In this document: one piece after another, positions 17,633-25,706 of the stretch
How positions within the stretch are numbered: position 1 is the first letter of the stretch
Layout: the number at the start of each line of letters is the position of its first letter
Source: Parabacteroides goldsteinii
GTDB lineage: Bacteria > Bacteroidota > Bacteroidia > Bacteroidales > Tannerellaceae
Direction: 5' to 3'
Assembly: GCF_015550595.1 (NCBI RefSeq)
Contig: NZ_JADNBB010000026.1
Coordinates: forward strand, 31,110-95,109
Length of the DNA: 64,000 nt
Position numbers and translations under genes: made by a program
Notes under the pieces: generated by a model
The model's database searches: none
Seen by the model: only the letters and a program-made list of their open reading frames with translations
Told to the model about the DNA's origin: nothing

Positions 17633-18916
17633 CTACACAGTAAAAAAACGTTCAATAAGCAAATCAAACAATATAAATAACAATAGAAGTAACGAGGCGA
17701 ATAAAAATCGTGGGCGCCGGGTTTGCAAAAACAACAGTAAAAAAAAGGCAACCCCATATCCCAAGATTGTCAGGAATAAATCAAGCTGAAAAGAAAAAGT
17801 TCCCCCCGGAACCTTACTAAAAGCATCTACGATCTGTAATAAAGTATGAGTCATTGTTTCCACAAGATGCTGAAGTAATTCATATCCAGGAAACCCGACC
17901 GGTAACATCAGCCAGATAAGCCCGGTCGGTATAAGAAAAGTTGCCAGCAAGGTTAATGGCAAGTTTGTACATAAAAAGACCAGGGAGAATTGCCGGAAAT
18001 AATATAAGCAAAGCAATGTTGTTCCCGCTTGTGCAGACAATGTTACAGTTATCCACCCCCAGGGAGCAGCCAGAAGTGGATTTCTTACATCGATCAGCTT
18101 TTGAAGCCGGGGTTGCAGATACAAAATAGACAATACAGCCAGATAGCTTAACTGGAAACCGATATCGAATAAATAAAACGGATCAAACGCCAGCATACAA
18201 AATGCCGAAGCTGCCAATGTATTATAACCGTCAGTTCTTCGTCTCAGTGTTCTACCCGTCAGATACAACGTCAACATCAATCCGGCGCGGATAGCAGAAG
18301 CTGCAAATCCGGTAATCAAGACAAAGCCCCAAAGCAAACTAATCGTCAATAAAAACTTCAGCCATCTATAAAAGGTATTTTTAGGGAAAAAGGAGAAAAA
18401 CAAAGAAAGGAAACCGCAAACAATAGCCACATGAAAACCGCTTACAGCCAGCAGATGAGCAACTCCGGTTACCGAAAAACGTCTTTTTACATCCCGACTC
18501 ATTCCTTCCCGGTATCCCAGGGTAATCGTTGCCAGCACAGATTTTTCTTCATCCGATAAATGTAATCGTTCGAAAGGTTTCAATAAACGCTGCTGTTCTT
18601 GCCCAGCCAATTCTGAAGCAGAAGAAAAAGCCGGTCTTTCATCTCTATCCTGCCAATATGCCGTTTGTTGAATAGAAAAAGAGAGTAACAGTAAGAGAAA
18701 TACCACTCCCCATACCCAACGAAACTCATAACTCCAATAGTTCTTTTCCAAACTGTATCTTGCTGCAATTTGAGAAAGTAGAATGATTAGTAAAGGGATA
18801 AGCATCAACAATAACGATAGAATACGGCAATCAAGGTAAACTTGCAATAAGATTCCGGTTATCCATATAAGAAGCGGCCTGATAAAAGGCCGCTTTTGTA
18901 TTTCTTTTATTATCAT
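17633..18916 (-). CDS. Short ComEC/Rec2-family membrane protein
   Basis: A 427-residue polytopic membrane protein from ATG 18916 (MIIKEIQKRPFIRPLLIWI); an upstream ATG at 18943 overlaps the rpe stop region less well. The ComEC competence domain is clear: FSVTGVAHLLAVSGFHVAIV, ITGFAASAIRAGLMLTLY, DPFYLFDIGFQLSYLAVLSI. The family imports transforming DNA through the inner membrane. It is oddly short. Between the N-terminal spans (to about residue 95) and the competence domain there is no room for the OB-fold (DUF4131) domain, and no metallo-beta-lactamase domain follows. The reading frame is intact, so this is either a minimal variant or a functionally reduced protein. It is probably co-transcribed with rpe. 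Confidence 0.85.
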   Translation of the reverse strand: MIIKEIQKRPFIRPLLIWITGILLQVYLDCRILSLLLMLIPLLIILLSQIAARYSLEKNYWSYEFRWVWGVVFLLLLLSFSIQQTAYWQDRDERPAFSSASELAGQEQQRLLKPFERLHLSDEEKSVLATITLGYREGMSRDVKRRFSVTGVAHLLAVSGFHVAIVCGFLSLFFSFFPKNTFYRWLKFLLTISLLWGFVLITGFAASAIRAGLMLTLYLTGRTLRRRTDGYNTLAASAFCMLAFDPFYLFDIGFQLSYLAVLSILYLQPRLQKLIDVRNPLLAAPWGWITVTLSAQAGTTLLCLYYFRQFSLVFLCTNLPLTLLATFLIPTGLIWLMLPVGFPGYELLQHLVETMTHTLLQIVDAFSKVPGGTFSFQLDLFLTILGYGVAFFLLLFLQTRRPRFLFASLLLLLFILFDLLIERFFTV

Positions 18917-18951
18917 ACAAAGGTTGGTTTTGGTTGGTTGCAAATAAATCT

Positions 18952-19602
18952 CTACATATCTTTCAGTTCTTTTATCGTTCGTATCGGATCAGGAGAACTA
19001 AAAACAAAACTACCGGCAACCAGCACATCCGCACCGGCATCCACCAGCCGTTTCCCGGTTTCCAGATTTACGCCACCATCTACTTCTATCAGAGTTTCCA
19101 ATCCTTTTTCCCGGATCATTTCTTTCAGGCGAGCTGTTTTATTTACAGAATGCTCAATAAAACGCTGTCCCCCGTAACCGGGATTGACCGACATAAGCAA
19201 TACCATATCGAGATCCTGGATAATATCCTCCAGCAAGCTGATCGGAGTATGCGGGTTTAACGTAACTCCCGCTTTCATTCCAGCTTCCTTTATCGCCCCG
19301 ATAGTACGATGCAAGTGTGTACTGGCTTCATAATGAACATTCATCATATAAGCTCCGGCCGCAGCCACTTCTTTTACAAACTTCTGGGGCTCGACAATCA
19401 TCAGATGCACATCCATAGGCTTCTTAAGGATAGGCTTTACAGCCTCCAGTACCGGAAAGCCAAAAGAGATATTCGGAACAAATACCCCGTCCATAATATC
19501 CATATGCAACCAGTCCGCCTCACTGTTATTTATCATTTCTACTTCTTTTTGCAGGTTCAGAAAATCGGCAGCCAGCAAAGAAGGAGCAATCTTATGTTTC
19601 AT
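18952..19602 (-). CDS. rpe: Ribulose-phosphate 3-epimerase
   Basis: A 216-residue TIM-barrel enzyme of the pentose phosphate pathway that interconverts D-ribulose-5-phosphate and D-xylulose-5-phosphate. Recognisable segments are MKHKIAPSLLAADFLNLQ, HMDIMDGVFVPNISFG (metal ligands), PMDVHLMIVEPQKF, VLLMSVNPGYGGQRFI, and DGGVN...GADVLVAGSFVF (phosphate binding). The start at 19602 is chosen over 19623 because it begins at the conserved residue and leaves 18 bp to the promoter motif. Confidence 0.95.
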   Translation of the reverse strand: MKHKIAPSLLAADFLNLQKEVEMINNSEADWLHMDIMDGVFVPNISFGFPVLEAVKPILKKPMDVHLMIVEPQKFVKEVAAAGAYMMNVHYEASTHLHRTIGAIKEAGMKAGVTLNPHTPISLLEDIIQDLDMVLLMSVNPGYGGQRFIEHSVNKTARLKEMIREKGLETLIEVDGGVNLETGKRLVDAGADVLVAGSFVFSSPDPIRTIKELKDM

Positions 19603-19620
19603 AATTTCAAGTCTTTTATG

Positions 19621-19628
19621 CAAAGGTA
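19621..19628 (-). promoter_or_regulatory. TAnnTTTG -7 element for rpe
   Basis: Reads TACCTTTG on the minus strand and directly abuts the U-tract of the preceding terminator, so termination of one unit and initiation of the next are packed into about 50 bp. Confidence 0.6.
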
Positions 19629-19669
19629 CAAAAAAAAGAAAGAGAACACTATTACCGGTGTTCTCTTTC
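19629..19669 (-). terminator. Intrinsic terminator after the small ORF
   Basis: On the minus strand a perfect 12-bp stem, GAAAGAGAACAC with its complement (19658-19669 and 19638-19649), and an 8-nt loop are followed by a run of nine T. It ends the sigma factor / small-ORF unit before rpe. Confidence 0.85.
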
Positions 19670-19679
19670 CTTCAATTTC

Positions 19680-19862
19680 TTAGTTCATCACATAACCACA
19701 AAACTCCGGCTGCAATGCGGGCTCTACATGATAGCTCCTCGCAAATTGAGAAAGGAAGTCAAGCGTCTGTTTACTCGGCGCATTTTTTCTCTCGTTCCGG
19801 TTCTTTTTAGTTTTATCCTTCAATTCATCCATACAATGAGTAGAAAATCTCTTCATAGGCAT
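19680..19862 (-). CDS. Small basic protein of unknown function
   Basis: A 60-residue ORF (possible start also at 19856, MKRFSTHCMDELK) with a Lys/Arg/Asn-rich first half (DKTKKNRNERKNAPSK) and a second half TLDFLSQFARSYHVEPALQP ending CGYVMN. It looks genuine: it sits just before a strong terminator, downstream of an ECF sigma factor in the same direction, and its composition is that of a structured small protein. I believe similar small ORFs occur in other Bacteroidales, but that is recollection. Function unknown. Confidence 0.6.
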   Translation of the reverse strand: MPMKRFSTHCMDELKDKTKKNRNERKNAPSKQTLDFLSQFARSYHVEPALQPEFCGYVMN

Positions 19863-19950
19863 CCCCTTTTTTATTCGTTTGATAATAAAACGAGAGCAGT
19901 TTCTACTTATTGTACGAGTAGCAGATTATTTTTATCGGATAAAACAAATT

Positions 19951-20027
19951 GGCTCGCTTCGCGAACCCTAAATTAGAATTGGCTCACTTCGCGAACCCTA
20001 AATTAGAATTGGCTCGCTTCGCGAACC
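19951..20027. repeat. 30-bp tandem repeat, 2.6 copies
   Basis: Units start at 19951, 19981 and 20011 (the last is only 17 bp) and begin GGCTCGCTTCGCGAACC. The second unit differs from the first by one base (G to A). The core contains the palindrome TTCGCGAA. The repeat ends 2 bp before the stop codon of the sigma factor gene, so it forms that gene's 3' untranslated region. Confidence 0.9.
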
Positions 20028-20029
20028 GA

Positions 20030-20623
20030 TTATGCCAAAGATAATTCTATATGGTTTTCGTCAGCCATACGACGCATATTCAGAATAGCATAACGCATAC
20101 GTCCCAGTGCTGTATTAATGCTGACACCTGTAATATCGGCTATTTCTTTAAAACTCAAATCCTGGTAATAACGCATTTCCAGAACTTCACGCTGACTGTC
20201 GGGAAGATGTTTTACCAACTTCTTCACATCCGACAATACCTGATGGCGCACGATATTGTCTTCGATCGTTCCATCGCAAAGCTTGATATTATTGAATAGA
20301 TCAACTTCCACTTCATCGTTGGATACAGTATTTTCACTGCGTTCCTGACGGAAGTTGTCAATGATCAGATTATGTGCAATACGGGTGATCCATGCTTTAA
20401 ACTTACCGTTTTCTGTATAACGGCCTTGTTTAATAGTCATAATCACTTTCACAAAAGTTTCCTGAAAGATATCTTCCGTTAACTCTTTATTGCGGACTAT
20501 AAAGTAAATATAGGAATGGATACTGCTCTTATGACGATTTAACAACACGTCAAAGGCGGTATTATTACCCTGTGCATAAAGGACAACCAGATCTTCGTCT
20601 GTCATCGATTTTAAAGTCTTCAT
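20030..20623 (-). CDS. ECF-type RNA polymerase sigma factor
   Basis: A 197-residue sigma-70 family protein. Region 2 (about 10-75: MTDEDLVVLYAQGNNTAFDV, LTEDIFQETFVKVIM, AWITRIAHNLIIDNFRQ) and region 4 (about 130-185: LPDSQREVLEMRYYQDLSFKEIADITGVSINTALGRM) are both well formed. No anti-sigma gene is adjacent, unlike the factor at 10.1 kb. Such unpaired ECF factors in Bacteroidales often control stress or envelope regulons, but nothing here shows which. A 20-bp perfect palindrome lies 71-90 bp upstream. Confidence 0.93.
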   Translation of the reverse strand: MKTLKSMTDEDLVVLYAQGNNTAFDVLLNRHKSSIHSYIYFIVRNKELTEDIFQETFVKVIMTIKQGRYTENGKFKAWITRIAHNLIIDNFRQERSENTVSNDEVEVDLFNNIKLCDGTIEDNIVRHQVLSDVKKLVKHLPDSQREVLEMRYYQDLSFKEIADITGVSINTALGRMRYAILNMRRMADENHIELSLA

Positions 20624-20693
20624 TACTTCTGTATTTTATAGTTTCTTGAGTAATGTTTATGCTATAGGCAATGAGGTTTTAAATGTTATACAA

Positions 20694-20713
20694 TTTTGTT
20701 TTCGAAAACAAAA
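20694..20713. promoter_or_regulatory. Perfect 20-bp palindrome upstream of the sigma factor
   Basis: TTTTGTTTTCGAAAACAAAA is an exact palindrome centred 80 bp before the sigma factor ATG. It is a possible operator or autoregulatory site; no -7 motif of the usual form was found nearby. Confidence 0.5.
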
Positions 20714-20762
20714 GAACAAAAAGTATTTTAAACAGGCAAACTTTTCTGTTACTTTTACATAA

Positions 20763-20807
20763 AAATGTCCCCTGTCCATACCTTTTATGTACGAACAGGG
20801 GACATTT
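20763..20807 (-). terminator. Terminator of the FadL-like gene
   Basis: AAATGTCCCCTGT (20763-20775) and its exact complement (20795-20807) form a 13-bp stem 18 bp beyond the FadL-like stop, ending in T-rich sequence on the minus strand. Confidence 0.8.
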
Positions 20808-20824
20808 GCTAACAAACTATATTT

Positions 20825-22447
20825 TTAAAACTTATAGCCCAAAGTTAAAGCGACCTGAGTCGTTTTTGTCTTTAATGAAGCAGGATCGGATTTAACAAAT
20901 ACCTCCCCATTCGGCAAATATGTACTTGGGAATGCATAAGCATCTTCCTTATATTCACGATATACACATGCCAAATCTGCATAAAAGCTAGGAGTAAAAC
21001 GATAACCAAGGCCAATAGAGTAAGAATTTGTTCCTTTATCGACGGTATAATTAGGAACCGTTCCAACAACTCCTACTGCTGTCTGATAATATTCTCCTGC
21101 ATGTTCTCCGCTATCATGTATTGGTGAAATTCCATTTTTAACATGATCCTTCATCGGAGAAGTTCTCCATAATGTACCGGCACGAACAGAGAACTGAGGG
21201 GTTATCTTTACTTCTGCCCCGACCTTCAATGTCCCAGACATACCAAAATCCTTCTTTATATCATCAGTACCCTGCAAGTCGTATCCATCCAAATCGTTCA
21301 GATTCATTCTCTTATAATTAGTCAATTCATAATCGACACTTACCAGGAAGTTTTTACCGACACCGGCTGCACTGAATATCCAACGATCCGGTGTACGCAT
21401 ATGATAACTACCCGACTGATACTCAGGTGTTTCATGAGGTTTATCTCCCCAAGATATATCATTTATATATGTTTGAGCCGAGCCATGAAAATAATCTGTT
21501 AATTTATACCACGTCGGAGAATTATAAGCAACCCCAAAGCGTAAAAAATCAGTTGGACGAACAATAGCCCCCAGATTAAAAGCATAACCGGTTCCAGATG
21601 TAGTAAGTCCGTTATCCAACCATGCATAAGTTGTTGTAGTAAAGTCTTCAGTATATTTTGTAGACAGACTATAATCCATATCGGTAATAGCAACTGTTGC
21701 TCCTAAAAAAAAGCGATCAGAGATATTCGTCGCAAATGAAAAGTTGTACTGTCCGATCGACCCTTTTTCATTCACCTGTAAATCCACATTCTGTGGGCTA
21801 TAAGCCTCCCAACCGTTAGCTCCCTGCTTTCCAAAAGAAGAATGATATTCTTTTCCTCCTTGTTGATAAGGTTCAAAAAAGCCAGCTTCATATCCTAAAG
21901 TCGATAGCCAAGGTACGCGACTGTCAAAATAAGGATCATAATTATTAGTAAGAATCAAATCTCCTTCACTAATACCAGACGTTAGATCAGCCATATAGTC
22001 AGCCAACGAATAGGCCTGCGCCCCACTCATTCGATAATTACGGTTAAAACTCTTTACGCGATTATAAGAAACACCCAGGTTCCACCCCACAATACCTTCA
22101 TCATTTCCGGTCGGGAAGTAACCGACATAAGCAATGTTGTCAAAGTTAAACCTTGTCTTGCTCTCATCCGCTTTCGAACCGTTCCAGTTCGTGTTGGCCT
22201 TTATTGACGAAAGACTTATCGTAGTTACGACTTCCGAACTACGATATATCCCCAACCCTGCAGGGTTAGTAGACATAGACGATATATCCCCACCTAATGC
22301 TCCAAAAGCTCCACTCATGCCCAGATAACGGGCAGTCCCGTTCAGGTCGGTCTGAGACATTCTGTATGCATCCATTTCACCTTGTGCATATGCGACACCA
22401 CCGGCCAGGAAAAATGCCGATATAAATAAGCACGCTACTCTTTTCAT
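20825..22447 (-). CDS. OmpP1/FadL-family outer-membrane protein
   Basis: A 540-residue outer-membrane beta-barrel with a signal peptide (MKRVACLFISAFFLAGGVAYAQ). The N-terminus of the mature protein, with GTARYLGMSGAFGALGGDIS followed by SMSTNPAGLGIYRSSE, is the hallmark of the FadL/toluene-transport-like family. The rest is alternating beta-barrel sequence ending in an aromatic residue (VALTLGYKF). FadL proteins take up hydrophobic molecules; some Bacteroidetes members are labelled hemin receptors without strong evidence. It lies 87 bp downstream of the low-complexity gene in the same direction. Confidence 0.88.
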   Translation of the reverse strand: MKRVACLFISAFFLAGGVAYAQGEMDAYRMSQTDLNGTARYLGMSGAFGALGGDISSMSTNPAGLGIYRSSEVVTTISLSSIKANTNWNGSKADESKTRFNFDNIAYVGYFPTGNDEGIVGWNLGVSYNRVKSFNRNYRMSGAQAYSLADYMADLTSGISEGDLILTNNYDPYFDSRVPWLSTLGYEAGFFEPYQQGGKEYHSSFGKQGANGWEAYSPQNVDLQVNEKGSIGQYNFSFATNISDRFFLGATVAITDMDYSLSTKYTEDFTTTTYAWLDNGLTTSGTGYAFNLGAIVRPTDFLRFGVAYNSPTWYKLTDYFHGSAQTYINDISWGDKPHETPEYQSGSYHMRTPDRWIFSAAGVGKNFLVSVDYELTNYKRMNLNDLDGYDLQGTDDIKKDFGMSGTLKVGAEVKITPQFSVRAGTLWRTSPMKDHVKNGISPIHDSGEHAGEYYQTAVGVVGTVPNYTVDKGTNSYSIGLGYRFTPSFYADLACVYREYKEDAYAFPSTYLPNGEVFVKSDPASLKTKTTQVALTLGYKF

Positions 22448-22477
22448 CGTTTCTGTTTATTTCTAATACCTTAAATA

Positions 22478-22511
22478 TATAAGGGCTCTAGTACGCATAC
22501 CGGCCCTTATA
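22478..22511 (-). other. Hairpin between the low-complexity gene and the FadL-like gene
   Basis: TATAAGGGC (22478-22486) pairs with GCCCTTATA (22503-22511) around a 16-nt loop. There is no clear U-tract, so it may reduce read-through or act as an mRNA processing element. Confidence 0.45.
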
Positions 22512-22534
22512 TTATAATTATATTATCTCTCTCA

Positions 22535-23884
22535 TTATCTGCGTCCACCTGAACGGCCGCCACCACCGCCGCCACTTGAACGACTGCTACTACTACCTCC
22601 GCTACTGAACGAACCACTGCTCCGGCTACTACTGCTACTTCTTGACGGAGCCGAATAAGTACTCTGGCTTCTTGAAGGTGCAGAGTTACTGTAACTTGAA
22701 CGTGTACTGCTGCTTCTTGTAGACGGACTTGCCTGAATACCGGAAGAAGAGCGCGTAGATGAGCCACTACTGTAGTCGCTTCGACGGGTAGCAGGACGTG
22801 TACGAACTGTTGCCTCCGATTGTACCCGGCTAGAAGAAGTACCTCTGCTTGAACGGATACTACTGCTTGTTCCTTCACCTCTTGTGGACGATGACGAACG
22901 AGTTGAATAACGGTCAGAGCTCAATCCTCTTGAACTGCTAGTACGGTTGCTTTCACTTCTCAAAGAAGATGCACGGCTTGAAGACCTGTTGGAAACTGCA
23001 CGTCCGGCAGAAGCGGAGCTATAACGGCTGGAAGAATTTCTACCTGTTGTATAGCGGCTCGACGTCGTACGTCCACGTGAAGCATAGTTATAAGGATTAT
23101 AATAATGGTGATGATGGTGTCCATAATAGCCACCTCCCCAGTAACCACCGCCCCAATAGCCGGGACCGTAATAACCTCCATACCATGGACTGCTCCAGCC
23201 GGCGTAGAAACCACCCCAGCCCCAGCCGAATCCCCAACGAGGGCCGTACCAGGAAGAGTAAGTCCACCACGGACTGTAACTATACCAAGGATCGTACCAG
23301 TTATTATACCACGGAGAATACCAGCCTCCCCAGCTATTGCCCATGTTGATATTCACATTTACATTGGCATTGCCGTCGGAGTAATCCGTATCATACCCAT
23401 AACTGTAATAACCGTCGCTCAGATACAAATCTACCTGATCGGCACCGGCTATCGTAATCTTGCTGGGTGAATGATAACGAACAATACGTTCGGTATATTC
23501 CGCATCGGAACGACGTTCCGATTTCTTTGTTACTTTCTGATCTTTAGAAGGCAACTCTTCAACATAAGTTCCATCCTCCTCGTCCAGATCTTCATCGTAC
23601 GGTTCTTCTACGTCGACAGATGTATATCTGCGATTATACTCGTCTACATCACGATTTGCATCGTATGCCGAACTATTGGAGTCGGAGGCCGACGCCAATA
23701 CAATTGCCGATGATGACTTCGTTGTTTCCTCCTGTTTGGGCTGTATAACCTTCTCTTCTTTTTTGTCCTTCTTTTTGTCTTTACTTGAAGAGAAATACAC
23801 ATCATCAAAGAATTCCTCCTGGGCTGCAGCACTAAATGCTACCAGAAGCATCACCACTAAAGATGTTAATTTCATGGGTTTCAT
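22535..23884 (-). CDS. Secreted low-complexity protein (acidic, Trp/Tyr/Gly-rich, then Ser/Arg-rich)
   Basis: A 449-residue protein of unknown function with a signal peptide (about residues 1-21, ending AAAQ). Three compositionally distinct parts follow. Residues about 25-125 are charged (KDKKKDKKEEK; DEDLDEEDG). Residues about 165-275 are Trp, Tyr and Gly rich, with short repeats such as WYxPWY and GGGYWGGGYYG and a run of five His. Residues about 276-449 are almost entirely Ser, Arg, Thr and Gly, ending GGGGGRSGGRR. Such composition suggests an extracytoplasmic, possibly surface or self-associating, protein. The His cluster could bind metal. No domain is recognised. Confidence 0.75.
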   Translation of the reverse strand: MKPMKLTSLVVMLLVAFSAAAQEEFFDDVYFSSSKDKKKDKKEEKVIQPKQEETTKSSSAIVLASASDSNSSAYDANRDVDEYNRRYTSVDVEEPYDEDLDEEDGTYVEELPSKDQKVTKKSERRSDAEYTERIVRYHSPSKITIAGADQVDLYLSDGYYSYGYDTDYSDGNANVNVNINMGNSWGGWYSPWYNNWYDPWYSYSPWWTYSSWYGPRWGFGWGWGGFYAGWSSPWYGGYYGPGYWGGGYWGGGYYGHHHHHYYNPYNYASRGRTTSSRYTTGRNSSSRYSSASAGRAVSNRSSSRASSLRSESNRTSSSRGLSSDRYSTRSSSSTRGEGTSSSIRSSRGTSSSRVQSEATVRTRPATRRSDYSSGSSTRSSSGIQASPSTRSSSTRSSYSNSAPSRSQSTYSAPSRSSSSSRSSGSFSSGGSSSSRSSGGGGGGRSGGRR

Positions 23885-24174
23885 ATTCGTTTCTCCTCTA
23901 CATTAATATATTTATTCTATTGTTTAGACTATGTTTCCACGGTCAGGGTTTAAATGTATATTCTTAATAACTATAAAAATATTGCATTCTACTTACAAAT
24001 ATAACACGTTCCCAATAAGTATCAAGCATTTATATATACTTTAACTTTAATATTTATCCTGCCATTGCCTATTCATATATGATATGATGCCGTTTCATTT
24101 ACAAACGCTGCATCTTCATCGGAGAATAAGGCCATTTACAATCGACTTGCCCACTCAAACAACCTCAATCTGCA

Positions 24175-24307
24175 TGTCCTTATAATTTCCTGCTGAGGAA
24201 ATTACAGTTTCCCGCCTAAGAAACGCGAGTTTCCTGCGGAAGAAACTGTAGTTTCCTGGGCAGGGAACTGCAGTTTCCAAAGCAACGAACTACGAGGAAA
24301 CTGTAAT
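24175..24307. repeat. 22-bp-phased array of imperfect palindromes
   Basis: Sixteen-bp near-palindromes of the form RGAAACTGNAGTTTCC start at 24197, 24219, 24241 and 24263, exactly 22 bp apart, with six-bp linkers that differ (CGCCTA, TGCGGA, TGGGCA, AAAGCA). A degenerate unit precedes them at 24175 and another follows at 24285. The outermost sequences ATTACAGTTTCC (24201-24212) and GGAAACTGTAAT (24296-24307) are exact complements, so the array could also fold as one long hairpin. The linkers are far too short for CRISPR spacers. Confidence 0.85.
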
Positions 24308-24447
24308 AAACTATCAACCAAACCACTAGAGCATTTTCACACATTCCATTTGTTCAACAGAAAGACATACCTAAAACGTAGAAGGCAGAGAATTAGCAGG
24401 TTGATTGTTTTTACACTGTCGATAGAATTTATTCCAAAGATAAATCG

Positions 24448-24455
24448 TATATTTG
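24448..24455 (+). promoter_or_regulatory. TAnnTTTG -7 element for the dehydrogenase-bcp-recA operon
   Basis: TATATTTG, 57 bp before the ATG at 24513. It is the only such motif seen on this strand in the region. Confidence 0.55.
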
Positions 24456-24512
24456 TCCTTTGGTTTAAAACCTTGTAAACTGTATATTAACAAGATTAAT
24501 TCTATTTAGTAA

Positions 24513-25706
24513 ATGGGAAGAGTATTAGTTATTGGTGCCGGGGGCGTAAGTACCGTTGCTGTTAAAAAGATCGCGATGAATGCCGATGTTTTTACCGATA
24601 TCATGTTGGCAAGCCGCACAAAAAGTAAGTGTGATCAGATTGCTGCTGATATTAAAAATGTAAAAATAAAGACAGCACAGGTCAATGCAGATAATGTAGA
24701 CGAACTCGTTGCATTGTTTAATGACTTCAAGCCCGAGTTGGTTATCAACCTGGCTTTACCTTATCAGGACCTCTCCATCATGGACGCCTGTCTGGCTTAC
24801 GGTGTGAGTTATCTCGACACTGCCAACTACGAACCGCTGGACGAAGCCAAATATGAATATAGCTGGCAATGGGCTTACAAAGACCGTTTCGAAAAGGCAG
24901 GGCTGACTGCAATCCTGGGTTGCGGATTCGACCCGGGGGTAACGGGTGTATATACAGCTTATGCAGCTAAACATCATTTCGATGAAATTCAATATCTGGA
25001 TATCGTAGACTGTAACGCCGGAGATCATCACAAGGCGTTCGCTACAAACTTTAATCCGGAAATCAATATCCGCGAGATCACTCAGCGTGGCAAATATTAC
25101 GAAGACGGGGAATGGAAAGATACGGATCCGCTGTCGGTTCACAAGCCGTTGAATTACCCGAATGTAGGTCCGCGTGAATCTTACCTGATGTATCACGAGG
25201 AACTGGAAAGCCTGACCAAGAACTTCCCGACCATCAAACGTGCCCGTTTCTGGATGACTTTCGGACAGGAATACCTGACTCACCTACGTGTGATACAGAA
25301 TATCGGTATGTCGCGCATCGATCCGGTGATGTACAACGGACAGGAAATCGTTCCGATCCAGTTCCTGAAAGCCGTATTGCCAAACCCGGGCGACTTGGGA
25401 GAAAACTATACAGGTGAGACGTCTATCGGCTGCCGCATCCGTGGTATCAAAGATGGCAAGGAACTGACATATTATGTATATAACAACTGTAGCCACGAAG
25501 CAGCTTATAAAGAAACAGGTGCACAGGGCGTAAGTTATACAACCGGTGTTCCGGCTATGATCGGTGCCAAGCTATTCATGCAAGGCGTATGGAAGAAACC
25601 GGGCGTTTGGAACGTGGAAGAATTTAACCCCGATCCATTCATGAAAGAACTGAATGAGCAAGGTCTGCCCTGGCATGAAATGTTTAACGTAGATCTGGAA
25701 TTATAA
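24513..25706 (+). CDS. Saccharopine dehydrogenase family; probable carboxynorspermidine dehydrogenase
   Basis: A 397-residue NAD(P)H-dependent oxidoreductase. The Rossmann motif is at the N-terminus (MGRVLVIGAGGVSTVAVKKIA), and the catalytic domain includes LAYGVSYLDTANYE and GCGFDPGVTGVY. In gut Bacteroidetes the close members of this family act as carboxy(nor)spermidine dehydrogenase, which condenses aspartate semialdehyde with a diamine in the alternative spermidine pathway. The length fits that enzyme and the motif GFDPG is typical. The decarboxylase partner is not in the window. Its stop overlaps the next start (TAATG), so it is translationally coupled to bcp. Confidence 0.85.
   Translation: MGRVLVIGAGGVSTVAVKKIAMNADVFTDIMLASRTKSKCDQIAADIKNVKIKTAQVNADNVDELVALFNDFKPELVINLALPYQDLSIMDACLAYGVSYLDTANYEPLDEAKYEYSWQWAYKDRFEKAGLTAILGCGFDPGVTGVYTAYAAKHHFDEIQYLDIVDCNAGDHHKAFATNFNPEINIREITQRGKYYEDGEWKDTDPLSVHKPLNYPNVGPRESYLMYHEELESLTKNFPTIKRARFWMTFGQEYLTHLRVIQNIGMSRIDPVMYNGQEIVPIQFLKAVLPNPGDLGENYTGETSIGCRIRGIKDGKELTYYVYNNCSHEAAYKETGAQGVSYTTGVPAMIGAKLFMQGVWKKPGVWNVEEFNPDPFMKELNEQGLPWHEMFNVDLEL

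Larger units (their letters stand above)
23885..24512. other. 628-bp divergent intergenic region with palindrome array and promoter
   Basis: It separates the divergent low-complexity gene and the dehydrogenase gene. It contains a 22-bp-periodic palindrome array (about 24175-24307) and a TATATTTG -7 element at 24448-24455. The first 290 bp are AT-rich, with no ORF or repeat that I can support. Confidence 0.7.

Noticed and set aside
19951..20027. Possible integron attC or attachment site
   Set aside because: No integrase or gene cassette is present, and the units are simple head-to-tail copies in a 3' UTR.
22507..22878. Minus-strand frame rich in Val and Ala overlapping the low-complexity gene
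   Set aside because: It arises from reading the repetitive Ser/Arg codons in another frame; the 449-residue frame has a signal peptide and fits better.
24175..24307. Possible CRISPR array
   Set aside because: Repeats are palindromic with only six-bp linkers, and no cas genes are present.
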